8,961 bases of DNA. Source: an uncultured Peptoniphilus sp. Lineage in GTDB: Bacteria; Bacillota; Clostridia; Tissierellales; Peptoniphilaceae. Positions 1 through 4,988 of this stretch are shown here, piece by piece. The notes below the pieces were generated by a model. That model worked only from the letters and a program-made list of their open reading frames with translations, ran no database searches and was not told the origin of the DNA. Position numbers and translations under genes: made by a program. Location of the stretch: contig CABQNX010000042.1 of the NCBI GenBank assembly GCA_902465645.1, positions 1 to 8,961 of the forward strand, written 5' to 3'. Each line of letters opens with the position of its first letter. Position 1 is the stretch's first letter.

Positions 1-91
1 ATATTACGAATGAAGAGGTATTATATTTATAAAAATATCTATATGTGTATATTTAGATTTTTATTTGCTTTATATTAGGAGATGAAGATAA
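1..91 (+). other. AT-rich upstream segment with SD for the AIPR frame
   Basis: This is short, very AT-rich DNA ahead of the broken AIPR frame. A Shine-Dalgarno-like AGGAG at 77-81 lies 10 nt before the ATG at 92, which is acceptable but slightly long spacing. Frame 3 reads ITNEEVLYL and then TAA at 30-32, so it could be the tail of a gene that begins outside the window. Nine residues are too few to support that. I see no convincing -35/-10 pair here, so the promoter of the AIPR gene, if it has its own, may lie to the left. Confidence 0.3.
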
Positions 92-571
92 ATGGCAGGA
101 TTGAATGACTTTAAATTAGTGAATATATATTCAACTGAATTACTGAGAAGAAAACTAAACAACAAACAGTATAGCGAATTAAGTGATTCTAATAAAAAGA
201 GGTATGGTTTTTACTATTTAATTCTTCAATTAACAACAGGCGAAACAGAACTGGAAGAGTTAGAGAAAATGATTATTGACACAGACTACTATAAAAGTAT
301 TTATAAAGTTAAAAACAATGATTATGGAATAGATGCAGTATATGTTGATTATGAATCAAATCGTATTCTTTTATATAATTTTAAATTTAGGGAAAAATAT
401 GATGCAAAAATTGGCGGCAAACAAGGACCAATCTTAGATTCTACAAAATTTTTAAGTATGACTTTAAATAATAGTTTCAAAGATATAAATGATGTAGATT
501 TAATTTCCAAAGAAAAGATGGAAGAAATCTCTAATAAAGTAAATTCAGATGAAATATGGAATATCGAATGA
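92..571 (+). CDS. AIPR fragment 1: nuclease-like N-terminal domain (159 aa)
   Basis: This is the first piece of the broken AIPR gene, starting at an ATG with AGGAG 10 nt upstream. Residues 79-81 (GID), followed by two beta-strand-like stretches and N96-F97-K98, resemble the D...(E/Q)xK pattern of the PD-(D/E)XK nuclease fold seen at the N-terminus of many AIPR proteins. The usual E or Q before xK is Asn here, so catalytic ability is doubtful even in the intact protein. The frame ends at a TGA (569-571) just after the sequence EIWNIE. The next piece overlaps it by 23 nt in another frame. If translated, it would be a truncated domain without the AIPR core. Fold assignment is by motif reading only. 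Confidence 0.55.
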   Translation: MAGLNDFKLVNIYSTELLRRKLNNKQYSELSDSNKKRYGFYYLILQLTTGETELEELEKMIIDTDYYKSIYKVKNNDYGIDAVYVDYESNRILLYNFKFREKYDAKIGGKQGPILDSTKFLSMTLNNSFKDINDVDLISKEKMEEISNKVNSDEIWNIE

Positions 572-1160
572 AAATCAAGGAATAGACATAAATCAACCTG
601 AAATAAAATCTATAAGTAAAGATTTTGATGTTGAGATCAAGCCTATAGTGTTGGACGACATAATAGGATTTTTACACAATAGAAATAGTGAATTTTCTTC
701 TAAAATAATTGTTGATAAAGAATCATTTTTAGTATATGAAGAGGACTCATTATCATCGGCTAAATCTTATCTAATCAAGTTAAGTGTTGCTAATCTCATT
801 AGAATTACTTGTACTGATGAAAAAGAACGAAATAATTATAATTATACTAATTTAGAAATAATTAAGGATGTTAATCTTGAAATGGGTATATTATACGAAA
901 ATGTAAGAGGATATTTGAGCAATTCAAAGTATAATAAGAATATTATAAAAACATTGAGAGATTCTCCGCAGAAGTTTTTTATGTTTAATAATGGGATAAC
1001 TATAACTGCAAAAAATGTAAAATCCGAATCTAAAAATGCAAATAAAAAGTACCTATTTACTCTAGAAAACATGCAAATTGTTAATGGTGGACAAACATTA
1101 AGAAGTATTTACAAATTTAAAGAAGAAGATTTTGATGAAGAGAAATTAGAAAATTCTTAA
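549..1160 (+). CDS. AIPR fragment 2: AIPR core motifs (203 aa)
   Basis: This middle piece carries the clearest family signature: NVRGYL at residues 118-123, FNNGITI at 146-152 and QIVNGGQT at 176-183. These are the hallmark conserved blocks of the AIPR family. The ATG at 549 lies inside fragment 1 with no Shine-Dalgarno site before it, and the open frame extends upstream only to a TAA at 540-542, so it is probably not a genuine start. The piece ends at TAA 1158-1160 after ENS, and the following codons (VLVRIF) continue the family sequence at once. I read that stop as a nonsense mutation in a once continuous frame. Confidence 0.6.
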   Translation: MKYGISNENQGIDINQPEIKSISKDFDVEIKPIVLDDIIGFLHNRNSEFSSKIIVDKESFLVYEEDSLSSAKSYLIKLSVANLIRITCTDEKERNNYNYTNLEIIKDVNLEMGILYENVRGYLSNSKYNKNIIKTLRDSPQKFFMFNNGITITAKNVKSESKNANKKYLFTLENMQIVNGGQTLRSIYKFKEEDFDEEKLENS

Positions 1161-1787
1161 GTGCTAGTTAGAATTTTCAAAACAGAAGATAACGATGATT
1201 TAATAAATGAGATAGCAGAGTATACTAATAGCCAGAATGCGATTTCAGATGCGGATCTAAAATCTATCAACAAGATGCAAATAAAGATTGAAAAGTTCTT
1301 ATATAATCAAGGAATAGATTATATAAGAAAATCTGGCGATATAGGTATAGATAGAGGTTTGGAATCTCAAATCAGCAAGGAAAGACTAGCTCAAATTTTA
1401 TACTCATATAAAGGATACCCTGATCGTTCAACAAATCAAAAGAAAAAACTTTTTGGAGTTTATTATGATGATATCTTTGGTGATGATGTTATAGATTTTA
1501 ATGAATTATTAAAATTGATAAAACTATATAATGAAATAGAAGAAAATTATAGAAACTTATATGGTGAAAGTGAAGTATATACACAGAAAATTTTGTATAT
1601 TATATATCTTCAAAGTTTAAGAGATGATATAATTGAAAACATACATTTACTAGAAAAATGTTTAAGTGATTATAGGAAAAGTGATGATATATCAAAGGCT
1701 AGAAAATTAATTCAGAAAGGTTTTAAAGAATTTTTAGATAAATCATTTAATTCCGGTACTGGGACTGGGACGGGACTAAAAATCTGA
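1161..1787 (+). CDS. AIPR fragment 3: C-terminal part (208 aa)
   Basis: This is the C-terminal piece, in the same frame as fragment 2 and directly after its stop codon. It opens with GTG-encoded VLVRIF and carries YTNSQNAI at residues 21-28, matching the TNSQN.I block that follows the VNGGQT block in AIPR proteins. The remainder is mostly charged helical sequence rich in Lys, Glu, Asp and Ile. The protein would end in an odd GTGTGTG tail encoded by a short ACTGGG repeat. GTG at 1161 is formally a start codon but has no ribosome site, so independent translation is unlikely except by reinitiation or readthrough of the TAA. Confidence 0.55.
   Translation: MLVRIFKTEDNDDLINEIAEYTNSQNAISDADLKSINKMQIKIEKFLYNQGIDYIRKSGDIGIDRGLESQISKERLAQILYSYKGYPDRSTNQKKKLFGVYYDDIFGDDVIDFNELLKLIKLYNEIEENYRNLYGESEVYTQKILYIIYLQSLRDDIIENIHLLEKCLSDYRKSDDISKARKLIQKGFKEFLDKSFNSGTGTGTGLKI
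1755..1777 (+). repeat. Short ACTGGG hexamer repeat at the 3' end of the AIPR frame
   Basis: ACTGGG occurs at 1758-1763 and 1764-1769, followed by a shortened ACGGG and then ACT. It encodes the GTGTGTG tail of the AIPR remnant. It is a locally GC-rich block in an otherwise very AT-rich gene. Gain or loss of a full hexamer would keep the frame, while the shortened third unit shows that the tract can change length. Confidence 0.5.
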
Positions 1788-1804
1788 AAACGTCCTATAA
1801 TTAG

Positions 1805-1894
1805 GTGGATTTAGTGATACAAGAAGAAATTAGAATGTAGTATTTTGAATGGTTTGAGATGTATCGTACGTTTGGAAAAGAAGAATGGGAATAA
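1805..1894 (+). pseudogene. Possible relic of a second coding sequence
   Basis: In the frame beginning GTG at 1805, the DNA reads a short run ending IQEEIRM, a TAG at 1838-1840, then YFEWFEMYRTFGKEEWE and TAA at 1892-1894. The second half looks much more protein-like (aromatic and charged) than random AT-rich DNA would. I do not recognise the family. It could be the eroded C-terminus of a neighbour of the AIPR gene, left behind by a deletion. It has no ribosome site and is too short to assign; chance is a real alternative. Confidence 0.2.
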
Positions 1895-1910
1895 AATTAA
1901 TATAAACTAT

Positions 1911-1945
1911 TAAGACCTTAGCTAATACTAGGGTCTTATTTATTT
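1911..1945 (+). terminator. Rho-independent terminator after the AIPR remnant
   Basis: An 11-bp stem pairs TAAGACCTTAG (1911-1921) with CTAGGGTCTTA (1928-1938). It has one T-G wobble and a 6-nt loop CTAATA, and is followed by a T-rich run TTTATTT. It sits 123 nt after the last AIPR stop codon and would insulate the CDF gene from upstream transcription. Confidence 0.7.
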
Positions 1946-1972
1946 GTCATGATACGAAATCATAGCTATAAG
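1944..1972 (+). promoter_or_regulatory. Possible sigma-A promoter of the CDF exporter
   Basis: TTGTCA at 1944-1949 and TATAAG at 1967-1972 are separated by 17 nt, each one base from consensus. The pair begins in the T-tract of the preceding terminator. Transcription would begin near 1979, giving a leader of about 200 nt before the ATG at 2181. In DNA this AT-rich, chance matches occur, so this is a moderate call. Confidence 0.4.
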
Positions 1973-2019
1973 AATTTTCTAAAGTGTGTTATTATATCTA
2001 GAAAATATAAAACATTTTT

Positions 2020-2146
2020 AAGATTAAATTTTAAATGTTAAATCTTGAAATAATTAAGCTAGATTAGCCTACTTAAAAATTTTTGAAGAATTAATTTTTT
2101 CAAAAACAATTTTAATGTTTTCAACTTAATTTTATATTTTGAAAAC
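2020..2146 (+). repeat. Cluster of AT-rich inverted repeats in the CDF leader
   Basis: Three dyads lie between the possible promoter and the ribosome site. AAGATT (2020-2025) pairs with AATCTT (2041-2046). TTTTTGAAGAA (2080-2090) pairs with TTTTTCAAAAA (2096-2106), an 11-bp stem with one wobble and a 5-nt loop. GTTTTCAA (2117-2124) pairs with TTGAAAAC (2139-2146), 8 bp with a 14-nt loop. The last two share the core TTTTCAA/TTGAAAA. They could be operator half-sites or weak RNA hairpins controlling the exporter. None matches a riboswitch that I recognise. Confidence 0.4.
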
Positions 2147-2180
2147 TTAATCTATCAAATCAATAATAAGGAGTGAAAAA

Positions 2181-3314
2181 ATGTCAAATGACAACTTTGA
2201 AGTATTAAATGAATCAAAAAATCGTGGTAAAGTTATTGTAAGAACTAGTATAATCGGAATTATAACTAATGTCTTATTGGCTGTCTTTAAGGCGATTCTT
2301 GGAATTTTAGTAAACTCTATCGCCTTAACTCTTGACGCTGTTAATAACTTATCAGATGCTCTTTCTTCCATAGTTACAATTGTGGGAGAAAAACTTGCAA
2401 GTAAGGCCCCAGATAAAAAGCACCCTATGGGTTATGGAAAGATTGAATACATTTCTTCTATGATCATTTCTGCCCTTGTTCTTTATGCTGGAATCACTTC
2501 TCTAATTGAATCTGTGAAAAAAATCATCAATCCAAGTCCCGCTGCTTACACTAAGCTTTCAATATTTATAATAGGACTTGCCGTAGTTATAAAATTTTTA
2601 TTGGGACGTTATGTCAAGGCGCAGGGAAAAAAAGTAAATTCAGGAGCTTTAGTTGCATCTGGATCGGATGCATTGTTTGACTCGATTCTTTCTTTCTCTG
2701 TTTTCATCTCTGCAATCATATTTATGGTTTTAGATCTTTCTCTAGAGGCCTATGTTGGTGTGGTTATCTCTGCCTTTATGATTAAGGCTGGCTTGGAGAT
2801 GATTCTCTCAACTGTTGATGATTTAATTGGTCATAGGTCCAACCCAGAAATGGTGAAAACAATTAAATCTTTGGTAAAGGAAGAGGATCCTGTCATAGGT
2901 GTTTATGACTTAGCACTTTTTAATTATGGTCCTAACAAATATTACTGCTCTCTTCATGTTGAGCTGCCCGATACTATGGAAGTTGATGAAGTTGATAAAC
3001 TTACAAGAAAATTGCAATACAAGGTTTATAAAAAAACTGGTATCATCTTAATTGCTCTAGGTGTTTATTCTTACAACACAAGGGACGAGGAAGCTGGAGA
3101 AATTAGAAGGACAATTGAAAGAAAGATAATGTCCCACGATTGGGCTCTCCAGGTTCATGGATTTTATGTTGACACAAAAAATAAAAATATTAGATTTGAT
3201 GTTGTCTTGAGTTTTGATGTAGAAAGAGATGAGGCTTTAAAAGTTATTGAAGAAGAAATTTCTAAACTTTATCCAGATTACAAAATTCAAATTGTCCCAG
3301 ATATTGATTTATAA
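2181..3314 (+). CDS. Cation diffusion facilitator (CDF) family metal exporter
   Basis: This is a membrane transporter of the CDF family, which exports divalent metals from the cytoplasm, usually by proton antiport, as a homodimer. About six membrane helices fall in residues 20-210. The TM2 metal residues are N55 and D59 (within DAVNNLSDA), HPMGYG lies at 81-86, and the TM5 residues are D163 and D167 (within SGSDALFDS). Zinc exporters typically use HxxxD at these positions; NxxxD with DxxxD is typical of manganese-type CDFs, so I infer manganese or a broad range. At 377 aa it is longer than the usual 300. Residues 225-300 form the normal cytoplasmic dimer domain, and residues 307-377 look like a second domain of similar fold. 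The ATG at 2181 has AAGGAG 7 nt upstream. It stands alone between two terminators. Confidence 0.88.
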   Translation: MSNDNFEVLNESKNRGKVIVRTSIIGIITNVLLAVFKAILGILVNSIALTLDAVNNLSDALSSIVTIVGEKLASKAPDKKHPMGYGKIEYISSMIISALVLYAGITSLIESVKKIINPSPAAYTKLSIFIIGLAVVIKFLLGRYVKAQGKKVNSGALVASGSDALFDSILSFSVFISAIIFMVLDLSLEAYVGVVISAFMIKAGLEMILSTVDDLIGHRSNPEMVKTIKSLVKEEDPVIGVYDLALFNYGPNKYYCSLHVELPDTMEVDEVDKLTRKLQYKVYKKTGIILIALGVYSYNTRDEEAGEIRRTIERKIMSHDWALQVHGFYVDTKNKNIRFDVVLSFDVERDEALKVIEEEISKLYPDYKIQIVPDIDL

Positions 3315-3319
3315 TTTTA

Positions 3320-3350
3320 AGGTCCTATTTTTAGGGCCTATTTATTTTCT
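3320..3350 (+). terminator. Rho-independent terminator of the CDF gene
   Basis: AGGTCCTA (3320-3327) pairs with TAGGGCCT (3332-3339) through 8 bp with one T-G wobble and a TTTT loop, then ATTTATTTTCT. It begins 6 nt after the CDF stop codon, in the normal position for an intrinsic terminator. Confidence 0.85.
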
Positions 3351-3353
3351 CTC

Positions 3354-3375
3354 TATTACATTTCATCATGTAATA
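3354..3375. repeat. Perfect 8-bp inverted repeat
   Basis: TATTACAT (3354-3361) and ATGTAATA (3368-3375) are exact reverse complements around the 6-nt loop TTCATC. No T-run follows on either strand, so it is not an obvious second terminator. A protein-binding dyad upstream of the lysC promoter, or a backup RNA hairpin, are both possible. Confidence 0.4.
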
Positions 3376-3440
3376 ACTTCAGGTAATTTTATAAAATTTT
3401 TCAATATCTCTCTCTTCCCTTTCTTATAGGTCTCTTTCAA

Positions 3441-3469
3441 TTGACAACTGGGCTAAATAATTGTATAAT
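3441..3469 (+). promoter_or_regulatory. Consensus sigma-A promoter of the threonine operon
   Basis: TTGACA at 3441-3446 and TATAAT at 3464-3469 are both perfect consensus hexamers with the ideal 17-nt spacer. Transcription should begin at the A run near 3475-3477. This leaves a leader of about 200 nt before the aspartokinase ATG. So strong a core promoter on a biosynthetic operon suggests that control acts downstream (leader) or by a repressor, though no operator is evident. Confidence 0.88.
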
Positions 3470-3488
3470 CGAAAAAATTACTTTTAAC

Positions 3489-3515
3489 ATTTTACTTATA
3501 TATGTAAAGTTTTTT
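3489..3515 (+). promoter_or_regulatory. Weak hairpin plus T-run in the lysC leader (possible attenuator)
   Basis: ATTTTAC (3489-3495) pairs with GTAAAGT (3504-3510) with one wobble and an 8-nt loop, followed by T6 overlapping the stem end (3510-3515). It lies only about 15-40 nt after the predicted transcription start. The stem has very few G-C pairs, so termination would be weak. It is listed as a candidate only. Confidence 0.25.
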
Positions 3516-3525
3516 GATAGTTATT

Positions 3526-3540
3526 AATTGAATTTCAATT
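3526..3540. repeat. Short palindrome in the lysC leader
   Basis: AATTGAA and TTCAATT are exact inverted arms around a single central T. The palindrome sits just before the tandem 36-bp repeat and resembles the GAATTA/TAATTC dyad inside that repeat. In DNA this AT-rich, chance occurrence is plausible. Confidence 0.3.
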
Positions 3541-3543
3541 CAC

Positions 3544-3615
3544 AAAATTATTTAGCTTAAGAATTATTTTCTAATTCATAAATTTATTTGACCTAAGAAT
3601 TAATTTCTAATCAAA
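3544..3615 (+). repeat. Tandem 36-bp direct repeat (two imperfect copies) in the lysC leader
   Basis: Copy one is 3544-3579 and copy two is 3580-3615, directly adjacent with no spacer. About three quarters of positions match, including a shared TAAGAATTA block and TTTCTAAT. Copy one contains a perfect GAATTA-TTTTC-TAATTC hairpin; copy two keeps only part of it. Both lie within the transcribed leader of the threonine operon. A third, much weaker partial copy may precede at about 3520-3543. Confidence 0.55.
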
Positions 3616-3675
3616 AAATATTTTTATTTTGTTAAAAATTTTTACTTATTTATATTTACTACAAAGGAGAAAGAG

Positions 3676-4986
3676 ATGAAAGTCGCAAAATTTGGTGGCA
3701 GTTCACTTGCCGATGCTCGCCAGCTGAAAAAAGTTAAGGATATTATTCTGGAAGATGACGCGAGAAAGTACATCGTAGTTTCTGCGCCTGGAAAAGGAGT
3801 TAACAATAATCACAAGGTCACTGACCTTCTAGCAATGTGCCATGAGCTAAGTGCGCACGAATTGAATTTTAATGAAGTTTACAAGATCATCGAGAATGTT
3901 TTTAAAAATATTGTTGATGATCTTGTTTTGGATATAGACATTGATAAGATTCTTGCCGAGGTAAAGGATGAGATTACAAATGGGGCAAGCTACGATTTTG
4001 TTATAAGTCGTGGAGAGTTTATTAGCGCCCAGGTCCTTGCAGCCTATCTTGGCTTTGACTTTGTGGACGCGAGGGACTTAATTGTATTTACAAATGGTAT
4101 CGTGGACCTTCCTAAGTCTGAAGATAAAATTAAGGACATTCTCACTAAACATGAGAATGCTGTTGTTCCTGGTTTTTATGGTGAGAATGAGGAAGGCAAG
4201 GTCAAAACTTTTTCTCGAGGTGGATCTGATGTAACAGGTTCTATAATTGCCTCTGCCCTCGATGCAGAAATGTATGAGAATTTCACTGACGTGTCCGGCT
4301 TTTTGGTTGCTGATCCAAAAATCGTCAAGGACTCCTCTCCTATTGGGACAATTACTTACAAGGAGTTAAGGGAGCTTTCCTACATGGGAGCCAAGGTCTT
4401 ACACGAAGAGGCCATTTTCCCACTCAGGGACAAAAATATTCCTATCAATATAAAAAATACTAATGCCCCTCACGAGGAAGGAACTTTGATTCTTTCTAAG
4501 TGTGACATAAAGAACAAAAATATCTTAACTGGTATTTCGGGCAAAAAAGATTTCACTGTTATAAATCTTGAAAAGGTAAATATGAATACTGAGAAGGACT
4601 TCTTCAGGAAGCTCACTACAGTTTTTGAGTCCAATGACATTTCCATTGAGCACATGCCTTCAAGCATTGACTCTGTTTCTGTCCTTGTGGCAGATTCCTA
4701 TATCACACCAAAGCTTGACAAGGTTCTTGAAGAGCTAAAGATTTATTTAAACGTAGACAATATTTCTTGGGAAAGGGACATCTCCCTCATTGCCGTTGTT
4801 GGTCGTGGCATGATCAATGAAAAGGGCGTGTCTTCTAGGACTTTTACTGCTCTTGCAAGAGAAGGGGTTAATATAAAGATGATTAGCCAGGGTTCCAGCG
4901 AAATAAATATTATTATTGGTGTTGAAACTCAAGATTTTGAAAAAGCAATTCGCGCAATTTATGAAGAATTTTATAAGGAGGACTAA
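3676..4986 (+). CDS. lysC: Aspartokinase (monofunctional, two ACT domains)
   Basis: This enzyme phosphorylates L-aspartate with ATP to aspartyl-phosphate, the committed cytoplasmic step to threonine, lysine and methionine. The kinase domain (about residues 1-275) shows KFGGSS at 5-10, SRGE at 111-114 and SRGGSD at 180-185, the ATP/aspartate site. Two ACT regulatory domains follow, about 285-360 and 370-436; the second includes EGVNIKMISQGSSEINI. Its length of 436 aa is normal for the class. The ATG at 3676 has AAAGGAG 6 nt upstream. It heads the operon, with asd starting 2 nt after its stop. ACT domains of this class bind threonine or lysine. The operon context favours threonine, but the sequence does not prove the ligand. 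The symbol is by family convention; thrA or a clostridial equivalent is also used. Confidence 0.95.
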   Translation: MKVAKFGGSSLADARQLKKVKDIILEDDARKYIVVSAPGKGVNNNHKVTDLLAMCHELSAHELNFNEVYKIIENVFKNIVDDLVLDIDIDKILAEVKDEITNGASYDFVISRGEFISAQVLAAYLGFDFVDARDLIVFTNGIVDLPKSEDKIKDILTKHENAVVPGFYGENEEGKVKTFSRGGSDVTGSIIASALDAEMYENFTDVSGFLVADPKIVKDSSPIGTITYKELRELSYMGAKVLHEEAIFPLRDKNIPINIKNTNAPHEEGTLILSKCDIKNKNILTGISGKKDFTVINLEKVNMNTEKDFFRKLTTVFESNDISIEHMPSSIDSVSVLVADSYITPKLDKVLEELKIYLNVDNISWERDISLIAVVGRGMINEKGVSSRTFTALAREGVNIKMISQGSSEINIIIGVETQDFEKAIRAIYEEFYKED

Positions 4987-4988
4987 AG

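Larger units (their letters stand above)
92..1787 (+). pseudogene. Broken AIPR-family (abortive infection phage resistance) gene
   Basis: Three consecutive pieces together make one AIPR-type protein of about 565 codons, a normal size for the family. In order they carry a nuclease-like N-terminal part, the AIPR core motifs FNNGITI and QIVNGGQT, and the motif YTNSQNAI. Two lesions break it. The first is a frame change between 543 and 571, equal to a net +1 or -2 nt. The second is an in-frame TAA at 1158-1160; pieces two and three share one frame and are separated by this codon alone. AIPR proteins are known from phage-defence settings, often as the last gene of operons with a cytosine methyltransferase, MORC-type ATPase, Z1 and PD-(D/E)XK proteins. 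Any such partners would lie left of the window. A terminator-like hairpin follows. I infer loss of function; an assembly error at both sites is the main alternative. Confidence 0.8.
1788..2180 (+). other. Intergenic region between the AIPR remnant and the CDF exporter
   Basis: This is a 393-nt gap with no intact gene. It holds a possible relic of coding sequence (1805-1894), a terminator-like hairpin (1911-1938), a possible sigma-A promoter (1944-1972), and an AT-rich leader with three inverted repeats (2020-2046, 2080-2106, 2117-2146). It ends with the Shine-Dalgarno AAGGAG at 2168-2173 of the CDF gene. Confidence 0.6.
3315..3675 (+). other. Intergenic region and leader before aspartokinase
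   Basis: This is a 361-nt gap without a gene. It contains the CDF terminator (3320-3350), a perfect 8-bp dyad (3354-3375), a pyrimidine-rich stretch (about 3403-3426) with no assigned role, and the lysC promoter (3441-3469). A very AT-rich transcribed leader of about 200 nt follows, with a weak hairpin plus T-run, a short palindrome and a tandem 36-bp repeat. AAAGGAG at 3663-3669 is the lysC ribosome site. Confidence 0.65.

Noticed and set aside
1..78. Open frame from the window edge to TAG at 76-78
   Set aside because: Its translation is a low-complexity Ile/Tyr/Phe string typical of AT-rich noncoding DNA, and it runs into the ribosome site of the next gene.
543..571. Programmed ribosomal frameshift in the AIPR gene
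   Set aside because: There is no slippery heptamer or following pseudoknot, and a second lesion (TAA at 1158-1160) makes decay the simpler reading.
842..1072. 76-aa open frame on the minus strand
   Set aside because: It is a shadow of the AIPR core motifs in an AT-rich gene, without a start signal.
1161..1787. AIPR C-terminal piece as an independent gene
   Set aside because: It begins directly at the codon after an in-frame stop, has no ribosome site, and carries motifs that normally follow those of the preceding piece in a single protein.
1979..2180. yybP-ykoY manganese riboswitch ahead of the CDF gene
   Set aside because: The GC-containing conserved loops of that riboswitch are absent; only AT-rich dyads are present.
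3403..3426. Pyrimidine-rich stretch followed by TAGG
   Set aside because: It superficially resembles an intron 3' end, but there are no group I or II intron features and it lies in intergenic DNA.
3247..3429. 60-aa open frame on the plus strand overlapping the CDF gene end
   Set aside because: It starts inside the CDF gene in another frame and runs through the terminator hairpin. There is no ribosome site and no family signature.
3544..3615. CRISPR-like array from the 36-bp repeat
   Set aside because: There are only two imperfect copies, directly adjacent without spacers, and no cas genes are nearby.
3476..3675. Lysine riboswitch or T-box ahead of lysC
   Set aside because: None of the conserved G-rich core elements or the T-box sequence is visible, and there is no strong terminator/antiterminator pair.
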